A stretch of DNA of 64,000 nt. Source: Talpa occidentalis (taxonomy: Eukaryota > Chordata > Mammalia > Eulipotyphla > Talpidae). The position numbers and the translations under genes were made by a program. The DNA is taken from positions 17,098,141-17,162,140 of the forward strand of contig NW_023601433.1 of assembly GCF_014898055.3 (NCBI RefSeq), given 5' to 3'. Of this stretch, positions 17,781 to 32,089 are shown piece by piece. Every line of letters begins with the position of its first letter. The stretch's first letter is position 1. Below the pieces are notes generated by a model, which was given only the letters and a program-made list of their open reading frames with translations, did no database searches and was not told the DNA's origin.

Positions 17781-18165
17781 AACTAAAACTCTCACTTTGA
17801 GATTCCTGCCCCTGATGATTTCCAAATGAGTGCTGGTGATGCCATCAGAAATTAACCAGGCTCAGCAAGCCAGGATGTACTGGGGTCAAGATGACCCAGG
17901 AGGAATAACAAAGTCTGAGGGCTGAATGTGACAACTACCAGAAACATCAGCTATGACAAGCTGTTGCCATGGGCTGCTGGCTTATGACTGACTTTGTTTA
18001 AATCAATATAAAAAGACCAGCTTGAGAAGAGATGTCAGAATGGCTTCTTAGGGGGTTATGCCCACCATTTTCTCAGATTTGCTGGCCACTTTCAGAAAAT
18101 AAAAGCCAACTTACAGATTCAATTCCTGTCTCTGCTACTAGCGTCTGTAGTAACAGGCAGCACCA
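17781..18165 (+). mobile_element. LTR-like segment with TATA and poly(A) signals
   Basis: An AATATAAAAAGA box at about 18,005 is followed 100 bases later by GAAAATAAAAGCC and then CAATTCCTGTCTCTGCTACTAG, the spacing of a retroviral U3-R-U5 unit. Family not recognised. It would be transcribed antisense to CYFIP1. Confidence 0.4.
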
Positions 18166-18953
<788 letters not shown>

Positions 18954-19220
18954 TCAAGCTCGGGGTCTGGATTAACTGCTACTCCCTGAAAAACTCTCAC
19001 CAAATGGGAGTTTACAAATGGGTATTTACAAGCCAGGTGAAGAGGCTGGTTTCTATAAATAAAAGTCCACACTGCTCTGTCCTGCCACAATCGTTTATTT
19101 TGCACTTTACCAACTATGTCCCTTTAGTAAAAGAATTTTGTTGATCAAGCCAGCAAAGTTACTGAGCAAAATGTTCCTATAAAATAGTGGCTTAGCTTTC
19201 TGAGGTCAAAGTAGGGAAGG

Positions 19221-19488
19221 GGGCCTCCCTGGTGGCGCAAGGGGTTAAGACACAACCTATGAAACTTAATGCAGCTGCTGCAGTACGAGTTCAATCCCTG
19301 GCCAGGGAGCTACCCACATGGCGCAGCAGACCTCTCCTGACTCACCCGCTGCTCCCCTCAGCAGTGTATTTCAGTAGATCTGCCCATTCTGTTTCCCTCT
19401 GTCTCTCGTGAATCCTCTCACCCCCCACACCTCTGGCCTGTACCCCCATTCTTGTATGTATAAATAAATAAATCTTTAAAAAAAATTA
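19221..19488 (+). mobile_element. SINE-B copy
   Basis: Near-complete, with head GGGCCTCCCTGGTGGCGCAAGGGGTTAAG-type start and AAATAAATAAATCTTT tail. It lies in intron 5, opposite to CYFIP1. Confidence 0.93.
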
Positions 19489-19554
19489 TGGAAGAGGATC
19501 CTCTCTCTCTTAAAAATTCAACTTCAGAAGGAATCAATAAGAAAAGCCTTCCAT

Positions 19555-19846
19555 GGGCCTCCCTGGTGGCGCAGCGGTTGAGCGCTGGGTTGCGAGGCTG
19601 CCCGCAGCCTCTGCAGCGCCGGTTCGATCCCCGGCTGCTCCCCGGCCACCAGAGGAGGGTCCCACATGGCGCGCAGACCTCTCCTTCCGCCCGCTGCTCC
19701 CCTCAGCAGTGTACTTCGGTCCTTCTGCCTGCTCTGCTCCCCGCTCTGGTGAATTCTCTCACCCTCCCGCGCTTCTGACTGTACCCAGTGCTTGTATAAA
19801 TAATAAATAAATAAATCTTTAAAAAAAAAAAAAAGAAAAAAAAAAA
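19555..19846 (+). mobile_element. SINE-A, young
   Basis: Close to family consensus. Perfect 13-bp duplication GAAAAGCCTTCCA at 19,541-19,553 and 19,847-19,859. A-box-like TGGCGCAGCGG and B-box-like GGTTCGATCCC are intact. It is only 66 bases after another SINE. Confidence 0.95.
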
Positions 19847-19859
19847 GAAAAGCCTTCCA

Positions 19860-20795
<936 letters not shown>

Positions 20796-20983
20796 CTACA
20801 ATCCAAAGAACCAGAAAGCATCTTGATTCTCTCTTTAAGGGAGAGATAAGCAAGCACTAATCTGTGTGCCAAGAGACAGCGACTAAGAAGATGCAGATAC
20901 TGCAGAAAGAGATCTTTGAGTACTTAACTGCTCTAGCGTCTACTTCTTTCCTATTGCTTCCTTTGCTAAAATTTGCAAAGATG

Positions 20984-21302
20984 GGGCCTCCCCGGTGGCG
21001 CAGCGGTTGAGCGCTGGGTTGCGAAGCTGCGCGCAGCCTCTGCGGCGCCGGTTCGATCCCCGGCTGCTCCCCGGCCACCGGAGGAGGGTCCCACATGGCG
21101 CGCAGACCTCTCCTGCCGCCCGCTGCTCCCCTCAGCAGTGTACTTCGGTCCTTCTGCCTGCTCTGCTCCCCACTCTGGCTCTGGTGAATTCTCTCACCTT
21201 CCCACACTTCTGACTGTACCCAGTGCATGTATAAACAAAACAAACAAACAAACAAACCAGCAAACAAATAAATAAAGCATGCCTCTATAAAAAAAAAAAA
21301 AA
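20984..21302 (+). mobile_element. SINE-A, CATGCCTCTATA-tail variant
   Basis: Full-length copy whose tail is (CAAA)n, then AAATAAATAAAGCATGCCTCTATA and poly(A). A 16-bp duplication AAAATTTGCAAAGATG flanks it. Confidence 0.95.
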
Positions 21303-21518
21303 AAATTTGCAAAGATGTTCTTTAAAATATCAAGGTCAATTTGACAATGTTTTTAAGATGCTTTCAACTGTTCACAACCTTAGGATTTTCACTTAGAAGT
21401 TCATTCCAGCATTTTTTTATTATTAGGAAAAAAAGGGGGATATAAGTAAACATGCAGAAGTTGTTCAATTCTGGACATTTACAAAATGGGCACGCAGCCA
21501 TTAAAATTACTTTTTCTA

Positions 21519-21800
21519 GGGCCTCCCCGGTGGCGCAGCGGTTGAGCGCTGGGTTGCGAAGCTGCCCGCAGCCTCTGCAGCGGCGGTTCGATCCCCAGCT
21601 GCTCCCCAGCCACCGGAGGAGGGTCCCACATGGCGCGCAGACCTCTCCTGCTGCCCCGCTGCTCCCCTCAGCAGTGTGCTTCGGTCCTTCTGCCTGCTCT
21701 GCTCCCCGCTCTGGCTCTGGTGAATTCTCTCACCCTCCCGCGCTTCTGACTGTACCCAGTGCTTGTATAAATAAATAAATAAAAATCTTTTAAAAAAAAA
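21519..21800 (+). mobile_element. SINE-A, young
   Basis: Near-consensus copy with imperfect ATTACTTTTTCTA/ATTACTTTCTCTA duplication. The head promoter boxes are intact. It lies in intron 3. Confidence 0.94.
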
Positions 21801-21815
21801 ATTACTTTCTCTAGC

Positions 21816-22448
<633 letters not shown>

Positions 22449-23589
22449 CTAGAACAGACCACAAATCCGCCTATGCTATGCGGAAGGCAGGGGCACCCCA
22501 ACAATTCTGGGGTAAGCTCATCAGGCCCCCACTCTGCTGTCTCCTCCCATGAAGACACTGGGATGACTGAGACAACCACGGACTATCCATCCCTGGGGCT
22601 GAGTATCTCTCCTGGGCCTGCCCACAGCAGGGCTGTGAGTCAGGGTAGTGCCTCCTGGCCCCCAGGGTTGTCAGGTACTAAACCACCACATGTGCAGTCA
22701 GTTCCTGCCACCCTTCCCACCTCTGGGCTGCTGCCCCTAGCGGAATTCTGAGAAGGGCTGACAACCTTCTCATTGGACTGGAGGGAGCACCCCTTCCAAG
22801 GTCACGTCAACCCCAAGGAAGCCAGCACAGCCTCTAAGGAGGCAACCTGCTCCCCTGCAGGCAAGTCTTCTCAGATGGTCACACTGTTGGGCCAGAGATG
22901 GAGGGGGCCAGGGTCCTGCCTCTCAGAGCAGCCTGCAGGGACAATGAAGGAGTGGAGGGGGTGGGGAGATGACAGACACGCAGGTAAAGCAGGGAGCGAG
23001 GGGACTGTCAGCAAAGGATCTAAAGCACAAATGCCTCAGCTGGTGTAGAGAAGCCTGGAAACAGAGGCACTATAACCTCAATACCTCTCGGTATTGGCTT
23101 CAGGGGAGAGAGCGTCCCAACGGAATGCTGCTCTGAGCAGGGTCAGGATTCCAGGAGTAGCTCGAACCCCAGACAAGGCACACTGAGCAGCTCTGAGCCA
23201 GACAGTAAGTGCAGGGCAGCTCCATGCCTTCTGAGGACACAGCAGCCGACAGGCAGCATGGGAAACTTAATGGAAGGAACATCCAGGCAATTCTCCCAGC
23301 ACTGGCCCCAGACAAGCAGAGGATGTGGAAGTACCAGGGGAAGATGGCCACAGCTCCGGTGCACTGGTTCGAGAGCCAAAAAGAGAACCTCAGGGCACCG
23401 GAAAGCCCCAGGGGCAGTGCAGAGAGGAAGAAGCTCAGAAGAGCAGCCCACAAAGTTGCTCACACACTTGAGGTCCACCCCAAGCTGCACAAGCATGGAT
23501 CTAACCCTCTACATCCCAGTCCCTGAGAAAACAGTCGGGTCCAGTCAGGATACTAAGAGGCTCTGAAAACAGACCGACTATGAATCACA
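22449..23589. other. Intron 1, end nearest exon 2
   Basis: GC-moderate, repeat-poor sequence. Open frames on both strands lack conservation clues and splice-site support. No gene called. Confidence 0.4.
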
Positions 23590-24202
23590 ACCCTTCAGAA
23601 GGTAGGTCAGAATTTCTGCCTAAAGCAGACTGGGTTGATTTCCTGCTAAAGTGAAAACATCCCTGGATTTAAACAGGCCCTAGAGTCTCCTAGTATAATA
23701 TCCAATATGTCCAAACGCAATCCAAACTAGTCAGCACACAAGAACCAAGAATGTCTTAACTCATATGGGAAAAGATGAGCAACAGATTCCAACGCTGAGA
23801 TAACACATTATAATTGTGTACCACCCTTGAAGGCAAGTATTACAAGAATGCTCTAAAAAAACAATAACACTCCCAAACTAAAAAAAGTAAAAGTTACAAA
23901 TAAAGTAAATCTTTACATAGAGAACCAAAATGGAGTTTTAGAAATAAAAAGTATCATGGTGAAACTTTTAAAACTCTCTGCATGAGCTCAAGAGCAGAGG
24001 AATGATTCAGTGAACAGAGCAAAAGTGACCTAACGTGAATGACAGAGTGCGGAGAGATTGAAAACAAGGAAACGCCTCAGGGAGCTTTGGGCCTAGATGG
24101 TGTGACACTGTGTCAGCAGAGCGCACTGGGTGAGCAAGTGTGTGGTGTTGTAAAAGTAACTGAAGACAAGGATGAAAACATCCTAGATCTGACAAAAAAA
24201 AA

Positions 24203-24468
24203 CTTTTTAAAAATACTTATTTATTTATGCATACAAGAATTGGGGTACAGGCCAGAGGTGTGGAGGGTGAGAGGATTCGCCAGAGACAGAGCGGGGATCA
24301 GAACAGGAAGACTGACAGAGATATACTGCTGAGGGGAGCAGTGGGAGAGACAGGAGAGGTCTGCTGCACTATGTGGGCAGCTCCCTGGCCGGGGATTGAA
24401 CTCATGCTGCAGTGGCTGTGGATAGTTTCATAGGTTGCGTCTTAACCCCTTGCACCACCAGGAAGGCC
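24203..24468 (-). mobile_element. SINE-B copy
   Basis: Complete antisense copy ending CACCAGGAAGGCCC, flanked by TGACAAAAAA repeats. Its neighbour 22 bases away is a SINE-A in the opposite direction, so the pair could pair as an inverted repeat only weakly because the families differ. Confidence 0.92.
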
Positions 24469-24490
24469 CTTGACAAAAAATTTTCATCGA

Positions 24491-24755
24491 AGGCCTCCCC
24501 AGTGGCGCAGCAACTGAGCGCCGGGCTGCGAAGCTGCCCACAGCTTCTGCAGTGCCAGTTCGATTCCCGGCCGCTGGCGAGGGTCCCACATGGTGCACAG
24601 ACCTCTCCTGCCACCCGCTGCTCCCCTCAGCAGTGTACTTTGTCAGTCTGCCTGCTCTGCTCCCCGCTCTGGCTCTGGTGAATTCTCTCACCCTCCCGCG
24701 CTTCTCACTGTACCCAGTACTTGTATAAGTAAATTAATTAATTAAAAATTTTTTT
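24491..24755 (+). mobile_element. SINE-A, short-middle variant
   Basis: Contains CGGCCGCTGGCGAGGGTCCC instead of the longer CTGCTCCCCGGCCACCGGAGG segment. TTTTCATCGAA duplication on both sides. Confidence 0.92.
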
Positions 24756-25629
24756 TCATCGAAAGATTCAAGAAGCTCAATGGCTCCCAAGCAGGATAAA
24801 GGCCATACCCAGACACATACACATCATAGTTCAATGACTGAAATCTAAACAGAAGAGGAAACGATGTTGAAAGCATCCACAGAAAGATGCTTGATTATCT
24901 AGACAGTGACCATTTGAATGCTTGTGGATTTCTGCTCAGAAAGCAGGGAGACCTGAGGAAGTGGAACAACACTTTCTACTCCTGAAAGAAAAGAAGTGTC
25001 TACCCAGCATCCTACATGGGGCAAAAATATCCTTCAGGAAAGAAAGATGAAATAAGGACATTCCCAGAGGAACATAAATTGAGATAATTTACGGACTTGC
25101 TAGAGCAAGTTGCAAGAAAAATGATGCCAGATGGAGACTTGGGACATAAAGACCCAAGAAAACTAAACAAAAAAATCAACAGTGATTGAACAGAATATAC
25201 ATCTAGAATTCTTTAAAAGACTCGTGGTGGCTGAAAACAAAAGCTGAAATATTGTCTGATGTGTTTTTTTCCTTATATATAAGTATAATAAGTGACAACT
25301 CCAACACAAAGGGGGAAAGGCAAAAGAACCTATGTGGTATTAAGATTTCTGTATTCTACTGAAAGTACTAATAGTATAATAATGATTCTATGTGAACTGA
25401 AAAGTTAAGCATCTACTTTGCAACTCCTAGAGTGACCAAGGTGGGCGGGGGTGGGGTGGTGGTACCATACAAAGCAATGTAATTCATTAAAAAACATCAT
25501 TTAGCATAAATTAGGATGGAATACTAAAAAATGCTCAAATGACCTAAACGAGAACATGAAAAGGAAACAGAGCCATGGAAAACTAGGGAGGTCCAGGGAG
25601 AAGTTGGTGTTTGAGACCCAGAAAAGGGC

Positions 25630-26415
25630 TCTCTCTGATTCTGTAACCAATTTCTATGTGTGGGTTTTTTCTACACCAACAATTCTCCAACATCAGCTGA
25701 GTGTCTGACAATTCAACTCGACTCTGACATTGTCTCCTCAGAGAAAGAGTCAGAGCCTCCAAGTTAAGGGATCAGCCCTATAAGACTGCCTGCCTTCCCC
25801 CCACTCTGCCCACATCCCTTCAGAGACACATCCAAATTGTCACCTGGCTTCTGACTTCATAGCTCAGAGGTTCCAAAGTCCCCTTCCTTGGGTTTGACTA
25901 ATTTGTTCTCACAGAACTCAGAGAAGCACCAGTTTATTATGAAAGCGCATAACTCAGGAACAGCCAGATGGAAGAGCACAGGGCAAGCTACGGGACAGGA
26001 GAACAAAGCTCCCGTGTTCACCTCCTCCCAGCACCTCCACCAATCAGAAAGCTCATCAAATCCCAACCTTTTGAGTTTTTATGGAAACTTCCTCACAGTG
26101 TGGTTGATGAAATCACTGGTCACCGGCAATGGGTTCAACCTCCAGTCCCTTCTCAGGGAAAATATGGGGGTGAGAATGAAAGTTCCAACCCTCCAATCAC
26201 ATGGTTGGTTCCCCTGACAACCAGCCCCCATTCTCAGGTGCTTTCCAAAAGCCACCTCATTCACATAAATTAAGGTGCGACTAAAAAGAGTTTGTTATGA
26301 ATATCAAGACACTTCTAACTTTCTTATCACTTAAATTCCAAGGATGTTAGGAGCTCTGTGCTGGACACAGGGGAAGACATATATTCCTTACTATAAGTCA
26401 CAAAATCATAGGTCC
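25630..26415 (+). mobile_element. Solo LTR-like element, copy 2
   Basis: Same block order as 12,640-13,485, including CATAACTCAGGAACAGCCAGATGGAAGAG, CATCAAATCCCAACCTTTTGAG and CCCATTCTCAGGTGCTTTCCAAAAG, ending CAAAATCATAG. An ancient ERVL-class LTR is likely. Confidence 0.6.
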
Positions 26416-26501
26416 CACCAGAACCCAACCATACTGCTACCCTAACACAGATCTAAGGCTTCTATCCTCCTGTGAGAACTGTGAGTGATAAATGGCTTAT
26501 A

Positions 26502-26766
26502 GGGCCTCCCTGGTGGCGCAAGGGGTTAAGCACAGCACTGTGAAGCTGTCCGCAACCTCTGCAGCAGGAATTCGATCGCTGGCAGGCCAGGGAGCTACCC
26601 ACATGGTGCAGCAGACCTCTCCTGTCTCGCCCACTACTCCCCTCAGCAGTGTATTTCAGTCAGTCTGCCTGTTCTGCTCCCCACTCTGTCTCTGGTGAAT
26701 CCACTCACCCTCTCACCTCTCTGGCCTTGTATGCATAAATAAATAAATCTTTAAAAAAAAAAAAAA
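26502..26766 (+). mobile_element. SINE-B copy
   Basis: Complete, with AAATGGCTTATA/AAATGGGTTATA duplication. The head is intermediate between the two families (AAGGGGTTAAGCACAGCACTGTG). Confidence 0.92.
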
Positions 26767-27170
26767 GAAATGGGTTATAAGCCAAAGAAAGGGGGAGGGG
26801 GTCAGATAATAGACCGAAATGTAAACATATCAATAATTACATTAATCATAAATAGCCTAAACATACCAATTAAAAGACAAAGATTGTCAGAATAGATTAA
26901 AAAAATTCTAGCCCAACTACATGCCATCTACAGAAACTTATCTGAAATCTAATGACATGGGTAGGTTGAAAGTAAAAGGGGGGACAATAAACCAAGCATT
27001 TGTCAGAAGGAAGTGGGAGTGACCATGTAACTATCGGACAGAGTGGACTCCGCAGCCAGGGAATGACTAGGGATATGACAAAAGAGCTTCAACCTACATG
27101 GAGCAGCACTGACAGAACCCAAGGGAGAAGTAAATCCACAGTGCAGTGGGGATGCCAACAATTCTCTGCC
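26767..27170 (+). mobile_element. Old L1/HAL1-like fragment, continuation
   Basis: CATACCAATTAAAAGACAAAGATTGTCAG and GGTAGGTTGAAAGTAAAAGG are typical of the endonuclease part of ancient L1/HAL1 elements. It probably continues 23,590-25,460. Confidence 0.65.
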
Positions 27171-27419
27171 ACTTACTGACAGGAAATCAGCGGGTGAGCA
27201 CCACCACCACCAACTGGACCTCTGTGGATTTACAGAACACTCCTCCCAGAGCTATTCTGTACATTTCGAAGACCTCCCACATGGGCCACAGGTCCAGTCA
27301 CCCCACCCCACCCAGCACCCACGGACCCTCCTGCCTTTCTCGCATCTGAACCAGGTTGCTGGTTCAGGAGAGAGACTGGGGAAGAGGGCCATAGACTCAT
27401 CCCAAGGAAACATCAAATG

Positions 27420-27600
27420 CCCAGCTTATTTCAAGTCAGTGCTTAAGGGCATTATTCTTTGTATAGACACAGCAGTACTTGTGTGGTTTATACACATGAT
27501 GAACATTATTTAGCCTTCAAAAGGAAGAAAACTGAACACGGGCTACAACATGGACAAACCCTGAGGACATTTGGGAATAACAAATGTGAATTACACTTGA
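27420..27600 (+). mobile_element. Old L1 ORF2 fragment
   Basis: ACATTATTTAGCCTTCAAAAGGAAGAAAAC and GCTACAACATGGACAAACC recall the conserved ORF2 end of ancient L1 elements. Confidence 0.55.
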
Positions 27601-27765
27601 GTCACCATGCACATGCATTCACACACATGTGCACACATGGTCCCAGGCTGCACACCAAGCATGCACATGCACAGAGTCCCAGCTTCTCACCCTGTGCACA
27701 CATATACATTCACACACAGTCCCTGCCACTCACCATGCACCACACACACACAGTCCCAACCCTGC
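27600..27765. repeat. CACA-rich low-complexity tract
   Basis: Irregular ACACATGCACACA/CACACAGTCCC motifs, partly periodic. The apparent His-rich open frames here are a by-product. Confidence 0.75.
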
Positions 27766-27771
27766 CAACAC

Positions 27772-27872
27772 GTTGATCTCAGACTTGCAGCCTCCAGAAC
27801 TGAAACCACATATTTGTGTTGTTGAAGCTGCCCCGTCTGTAGTATTTGTTCTGACAGCCTGAGCAAATCATC
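27772..27872 (+). mobile_element. MLT1/MST-type LTR 3' end
   Basis: CTCAGACTTGCAGCCTCCAGAACTG, then TTGTGTTGTTGAAGCTGCCCCGTCTG and GACAGCCTGAGCAAA match the 3' end of MaLR LTRs. The rest of the LTR is not recognisable. Confidence 0.65.
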
Positions 27873-28809
27873 ACGGAGCCAAGAATGAGTTGAACAGAAT
27901 TGCTCAGGCAGGATAGGGCCCCTACGCCCTTGCACTAACACTGCTGACTGCCTGGTAAGAACAGCCACGTGCTGGCGTTTTTCTGATGGTGCAACAAGAT
28001 GCTCAACGCAGAAAACAGACGGCCGGGACAAGACAAAGGCTGGCTGGACTGGCCCCAGCCTGGGTCACCAAGTGCTAGCCTCAGCACTTCCTGCCCGTCT
28101 CCCCACAGGGTGGACTGCCTGCAAACAACGTGCTCTCCTCTGTCTACGTCTTTGGGCCACGAAAATAGGACCTTTTCCTCCCCTGACTGATTTTCTACCA
28201 GCAGCAGTTTCCAAGACTCAAGTTTGCTCCCAAATCCCACAGCTTGTCAAGCTTATTATAAAAAGGAATTCAAATATGTTAGGAGACTGTTATTTAACAA
28301 GTCATCAACTAACTTAATTTGTAAGTTACGGAGTTTTAAAAATAATGTCAAAGGACTACTGATCACACTTGGCTGTTCTTCCAGACACTGTTTTAGTGGA
28401 GCACAGGATTCCCACTGTGAAAGGCTGACATCTGGGAAGCCATCTTTGGAAGGGAGTCAAGGAGATGCTACAGAGGAACTGCAATACCCATCTCCTTGAA
28501 CTAGGCCGGAGACCTTTGGGCTAGCTCAGAAAGCATTGTTTGAAGAGACCACACAGACAGCTGTCTGAGAAGTCATCCAGTTGGGAGCACTGATGATGAT
28601 GGACTTGTACTTGGGGGACAGAATCACTCAGTCCCCTTTTCATCCTTGACAGAATCAGTAAAACCAACTTTGCATTGCCAAGAACAGTTCATAGTTTAGA
28701 TCTATTAACACTAACCTACTCTTTAACCACTTAACTCAGATTGCTTTTCTCTTTTCATAAAACCCCCTGATTTTGTCCTTCCTTGGGGTACATCATAGGT
28801 TTCTACCCA
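27873..28809. other. Intron 1, no recognised element
   Basis: Unique-looking sequence. No repeat family, RNA gene or exon identified. Confidence 0.4.
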
Positions 28810-29088
28810 GAATCTTTATTTATTTTTTAAAGATTTATTTATTTATGCATACAAGAGCTGGGGTGTAGGCCAGAGGTGCAGGGGGTAAGAGGATTCACCA
28901 GAGACAGAGCGGGGAGCAGAACAGGTAGACTGTCTGAAATACACTGCTGAGGGGAGCAGTGGGCAAGACAGGAGAGGTCTGCTGCACCCTATGGGTCAGC
29001 TCCCGGGCAGGGGATCAAACTTGGGCCGCAGTGGATGCCAATAACTTGATGGTGCTGACATTTAACCCCTGCACCACTAGGGAGGCCC
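28810..29088 (-). mobile_element. SINE-B copy
   Basis: Complete antisense copy ending CACTAGGGAGGCCCC, with an imperfect AGAATCTTTA/TGAATCTTTA duplication. Confidence 0.91.
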
Positions 29089-29784
29089 CTACCTTGAATC
29101 TTTACATGCCCTGGCTTTCTTATGGCCTCCCGAATTTCTGGTCTTACACACGGTCAAGGACACCTGTGCTCGCAGCTGCTCAGCGCCCTCACTGCCAGTG
29201 GATGGACCTGGAGCTCTGCAGCCTGGGCTAGGCCAGCATGTCACCCCGCACTGTGCTGCATCTTCCCTGCTTGTTCTTCACCAGCCACATCACAGGGGAG
29301 CTGTGCTTGGGGGTCCTGGCTGGTGGACGGCACAAACCTCCCTGGCAGGGCCAAAGGAGAGGGTAGGCGATGCTGTGACAAAGGGCGCCCTCAGTCCCTT
29401 GAGCTCCCAGGGGCACAGTGGCCTCTTCCGACTTCACCCACACCTCCGGTCCGAGGTGAGGGGCACCCAGGGCCCAGGGGTCTATTCTGACTCAGCCAGG
29501 AGCAGCCACACCTATTGGCACCCTGAACCCAGCCTCAGTTTGGTACAGGGTACAGTCTTCAAATTCTGCTGCAGGTCTCCATAAGGGGTCTGGACATACT
29601 GGTGGCCTGACACAGACCACCCACCTTCTGGGCTACGTGGATCCTGCTCTGTGTGAGCAGATGGAAGACGCTACTGAGGCTCATGAGCAGCAGTGCTGCC
29701 AGGAGCAGTCTTTCCTCTCACCCCTTGCTAGACCTGGAGTCTGAGTGACCTGAACTGGGGTCTGAGCACAGTGCTCTCAGCACC

Positions 29785-29980
29785 ACAGGTGGGCATCAGG
29801 GACTACAGGTGGGATCAGGGGCCCAGCAGGGATCAGAAGACCCCAAGAGGGGCCAGGAAACAGGGAGAGGGGTCAGGGGACTGCAGATGGGGTCAAGGTC
29901 CCAGGTGGAATCAGGGACCGAGGTGGGATCCGAGAACCTCAGAGGAAGAGATCAGGGAACAGCAGGTGGGCAAGACGTTG
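29785..29980. repeat. Degenerate G-rich minisatellite
   Basis: Irregular repetition of a unit like CAGGTGGGATCAGGGACC, about 20-30 bases each, seven or more times with many changes. Confidence 0.65.
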
Positions 29981-30423
29981 GGGTTCTCAGTGCCAGACTA
30001 GAGGCCCCACAGCAGTTCATCTTCCTTTTGCCCTCATGTGCTGCTGTCCACCCCTCACTCAGATTCACCCTGAAATCGCCCCCAAAAGTTGTCCTCTTAT
30101 CCCCCTGCCCCTGCTGTGGGGTCATCCCTTCACAGTCTGGTGGGTGAACTGAATGAGGCTCCGAGGCCCCCAGCTGCCTGGAGCTCATTGGCCACAAAGT
30201 AGGGGACAGAGCCAGCTTGACCCCAGCACCAGGCCTTTTGTGCATTCAAGGTCCAGGCCAGAGTTAGACCAAGAAATGACAGTGGCATTCACGGGGCAGG
30301 TGTGGGGAAGCCCTTGCGGGGGTGGGGGGGGGGGGGGTAGGGTCAGGACAGAGGCTGAGAGAGTACCCGTCCCTCCCCCTAGCCCCACACTGCCAGGGCC
30401 AGGGTAAGGAAAGGTAAGTCACG

Positions 30424-30544
30424 TCCTGTAAAACCGAATAGTCACCCCGCACTTTGAGACAAAGAACAGTGAATAATAGCACTTCTTAAAAAAAAAAAGG
30501 TGATTTGATTGTTTTTCTGTTTCTGGGCAGCCTGAGGGTGGGTG
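30424..30544 (+). repeat. Local direct duplication, copy 1
   Basis: Similar over about 120 bases to 31,557-31,672, sharing GTCACC, AAGAACAGTGAATAA, TGATTTGATTGTTTT and CTGTTTCTGGGCAGC in order. It is preceded by a poly-G run at 30,325-30,338. It could be a pair of copies of an unrecognised old repeat. Confidence 0.7.
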
Positions 30545-31556
30545 GGTGGGAAGAAAGGGAAGCCGGCAGTTCAGTGAAAAGGCAGCAACAGACGAGTCCC
30601 TAATAACCCAAGTCTTAAAAAAGAAAGAACATTTAGGGTGCAAAGAACAAACAGAAATGAAAGCAGCGAGACCGACTCCCAACCTGGCAGTGTGGCTGTG
30701 CCAGGAGATTAAAAGGGGAAGAGTGAAGTGTGAGATGTGCATGAATGTGTGTGCCTGTGTGTGGATGAGTGTGTGCACGCAGAGGTGTGTGTGCCTGCGG
30801 TCAGCCAGTCTCCCTGGGAGGACACAGGCTCCACAATCAGAAAACTCGTTGCACAGACAAGACAAACAAACGTAGGAGTCAGACAGGTGCACTGAGATGG
30901 GCCTCGCAGTGGGGTGAGAGGACAGGAGTCTGGGGAGCTGGCAAGGAGGGGCCACAGCCTAGAGTTAAGAGCACAGCATGGGGGGGTCTGCTCCTGGGGG
31001 GCCCTGGTCCGGTTCACCCCCTGCTAATGCCTCAGGATGACCACAAGGCTGGGCCACACCAATGGGGCCCGGCCTGTGAGTGCCCGGTGGGGTGGGGTCT
31101 CCCGGGCTTTCTCTCGTCTGAGCAGGGACATCCTCAGCCTGCAAAGCCCTGGGGCAGGTCATGGGCCATGCAGGAGGCCCTGGTGTTTCACCAGATTAGA
31201 GAAGCAAGTTCTATCACCATAGAGATGTGTTTCTATTCTGTCACTGTCCCCCCAGTAGTGTTCTGGAAACTGAAAACACTTCCTGGTTGAGTAATCTGCT
31301 TGTGCTTGGAAGGACATTTGTCTACCAGTGTAAAAGAAAGAAAACGAAGAACAAGGGGGAAAAATACAATGAAGGTGGAACCCAGGGGCAAATGGGCATC
31401 GGTTGGAGGACACTTGCTTGGAAGGTAGTGTTAAAAACACTAAGTGAAAATGCTTAAAACATGAACAATAAGCAAACTGCGCTTCTGAGTCCTTCTGTGT
31501 CTAAAAGCAGCTTCTACATTTAACTCTTGAGTGAATCAGACATTTAAATCCAATAG
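30545..31556. other. Intron 1, no recognised element
   Basis: Includes a TGTGTG-rich stretch at 30,735-30,800. No coding or repeat-family signal. Confidence 0.4.
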
Positions 31557-31672
31557 GTCTATAAAACGTAACTGTCACCAAACTCTTTGAAACTAAGAAC
31601 AGTGAATAAAAACATTCAAAAAACACATGATTTGATTGTTTTCTCTGTTTCTGGGCAGCATGAAGGTGGGTT
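31557..31672 (+). repeat. Local direct duplication, copy 2
   Basis: Partner of 30,424-30,544, about 1.13 kb away in the same orientation, roughly 80% alike by eye. Confidence 0.7.
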
Positions 31673-32089
31673 CTTTTGTAGAAACTCAGTAGTTTCACAG
31701 AATCTCTAACTCTTACCAAGATACCCTCTTGATGAGATAAATTAATATCCATGAAAGCAGAAATGAAATTAAAACTAATGTGCTAGGAATGTGCCTATTA
31801 ATAAAGATTAGATGTCCGGGGATAGGAACCAGAAGGGGGTCGGGCAGTGTGTACGTGAGCAGCAGTGAGTTGGAGCAGCAGGCAGTGGTGTCCATGGCAG
31901 CAGCCAGGCCGAGGCCAGGCCCAAGTGCAGAGACTCAGGGGTGTGGTGGCCCAAACCCAATATAGCAGGGATGGCAGGGACAGCGGGAGGCAACACCAGC
32001 ACCACTGCAGGTGGGGAGGTGCCCAGCAAAGCGGGGATCCCTCCAGGGCAACCTGGAGGAGGGAGGTTCAGTGTCAGACTCAAGTGAGG

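Larger units (their letters stand above)
23590..25460 (+). mobile_element. Old L1/HAL1-like ORF1 region
   Basis: Degenerate plus-sense sequence in the order typical of ancient L1 or HAL1 5' regions (AATCCAAACTAGTCAGCACAC, ATGGAGTTTTAGAAATAAAAAG, TCAAGAAGCTCAATGG, TACCCAGCATCCTACATGGGGC, AAAATATCCTTCAGGAAAGAAAG). It is cut by two SINEs. The copy appears to resume at 26,767 beyond an LTR. Confidence 0.65.

Noticed and set aside
19575..19640. tRNA-like A and B boxes
   Set aside because: They are SINE heads repeated across the window; no full cloverleaf with a paired acceptor stem, so no tRNA gene.
24203..24755. Possible SINE inverted pair forming a hairpin
   Set aside because: The two SINEs are of different families and only partly similar, and nothing indicates a functional structure.
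27600..27765. His/Thr-rich frames suggesting a metal-binding protein
   Set aside because: They come from a CACA-rich low-complexity tract.
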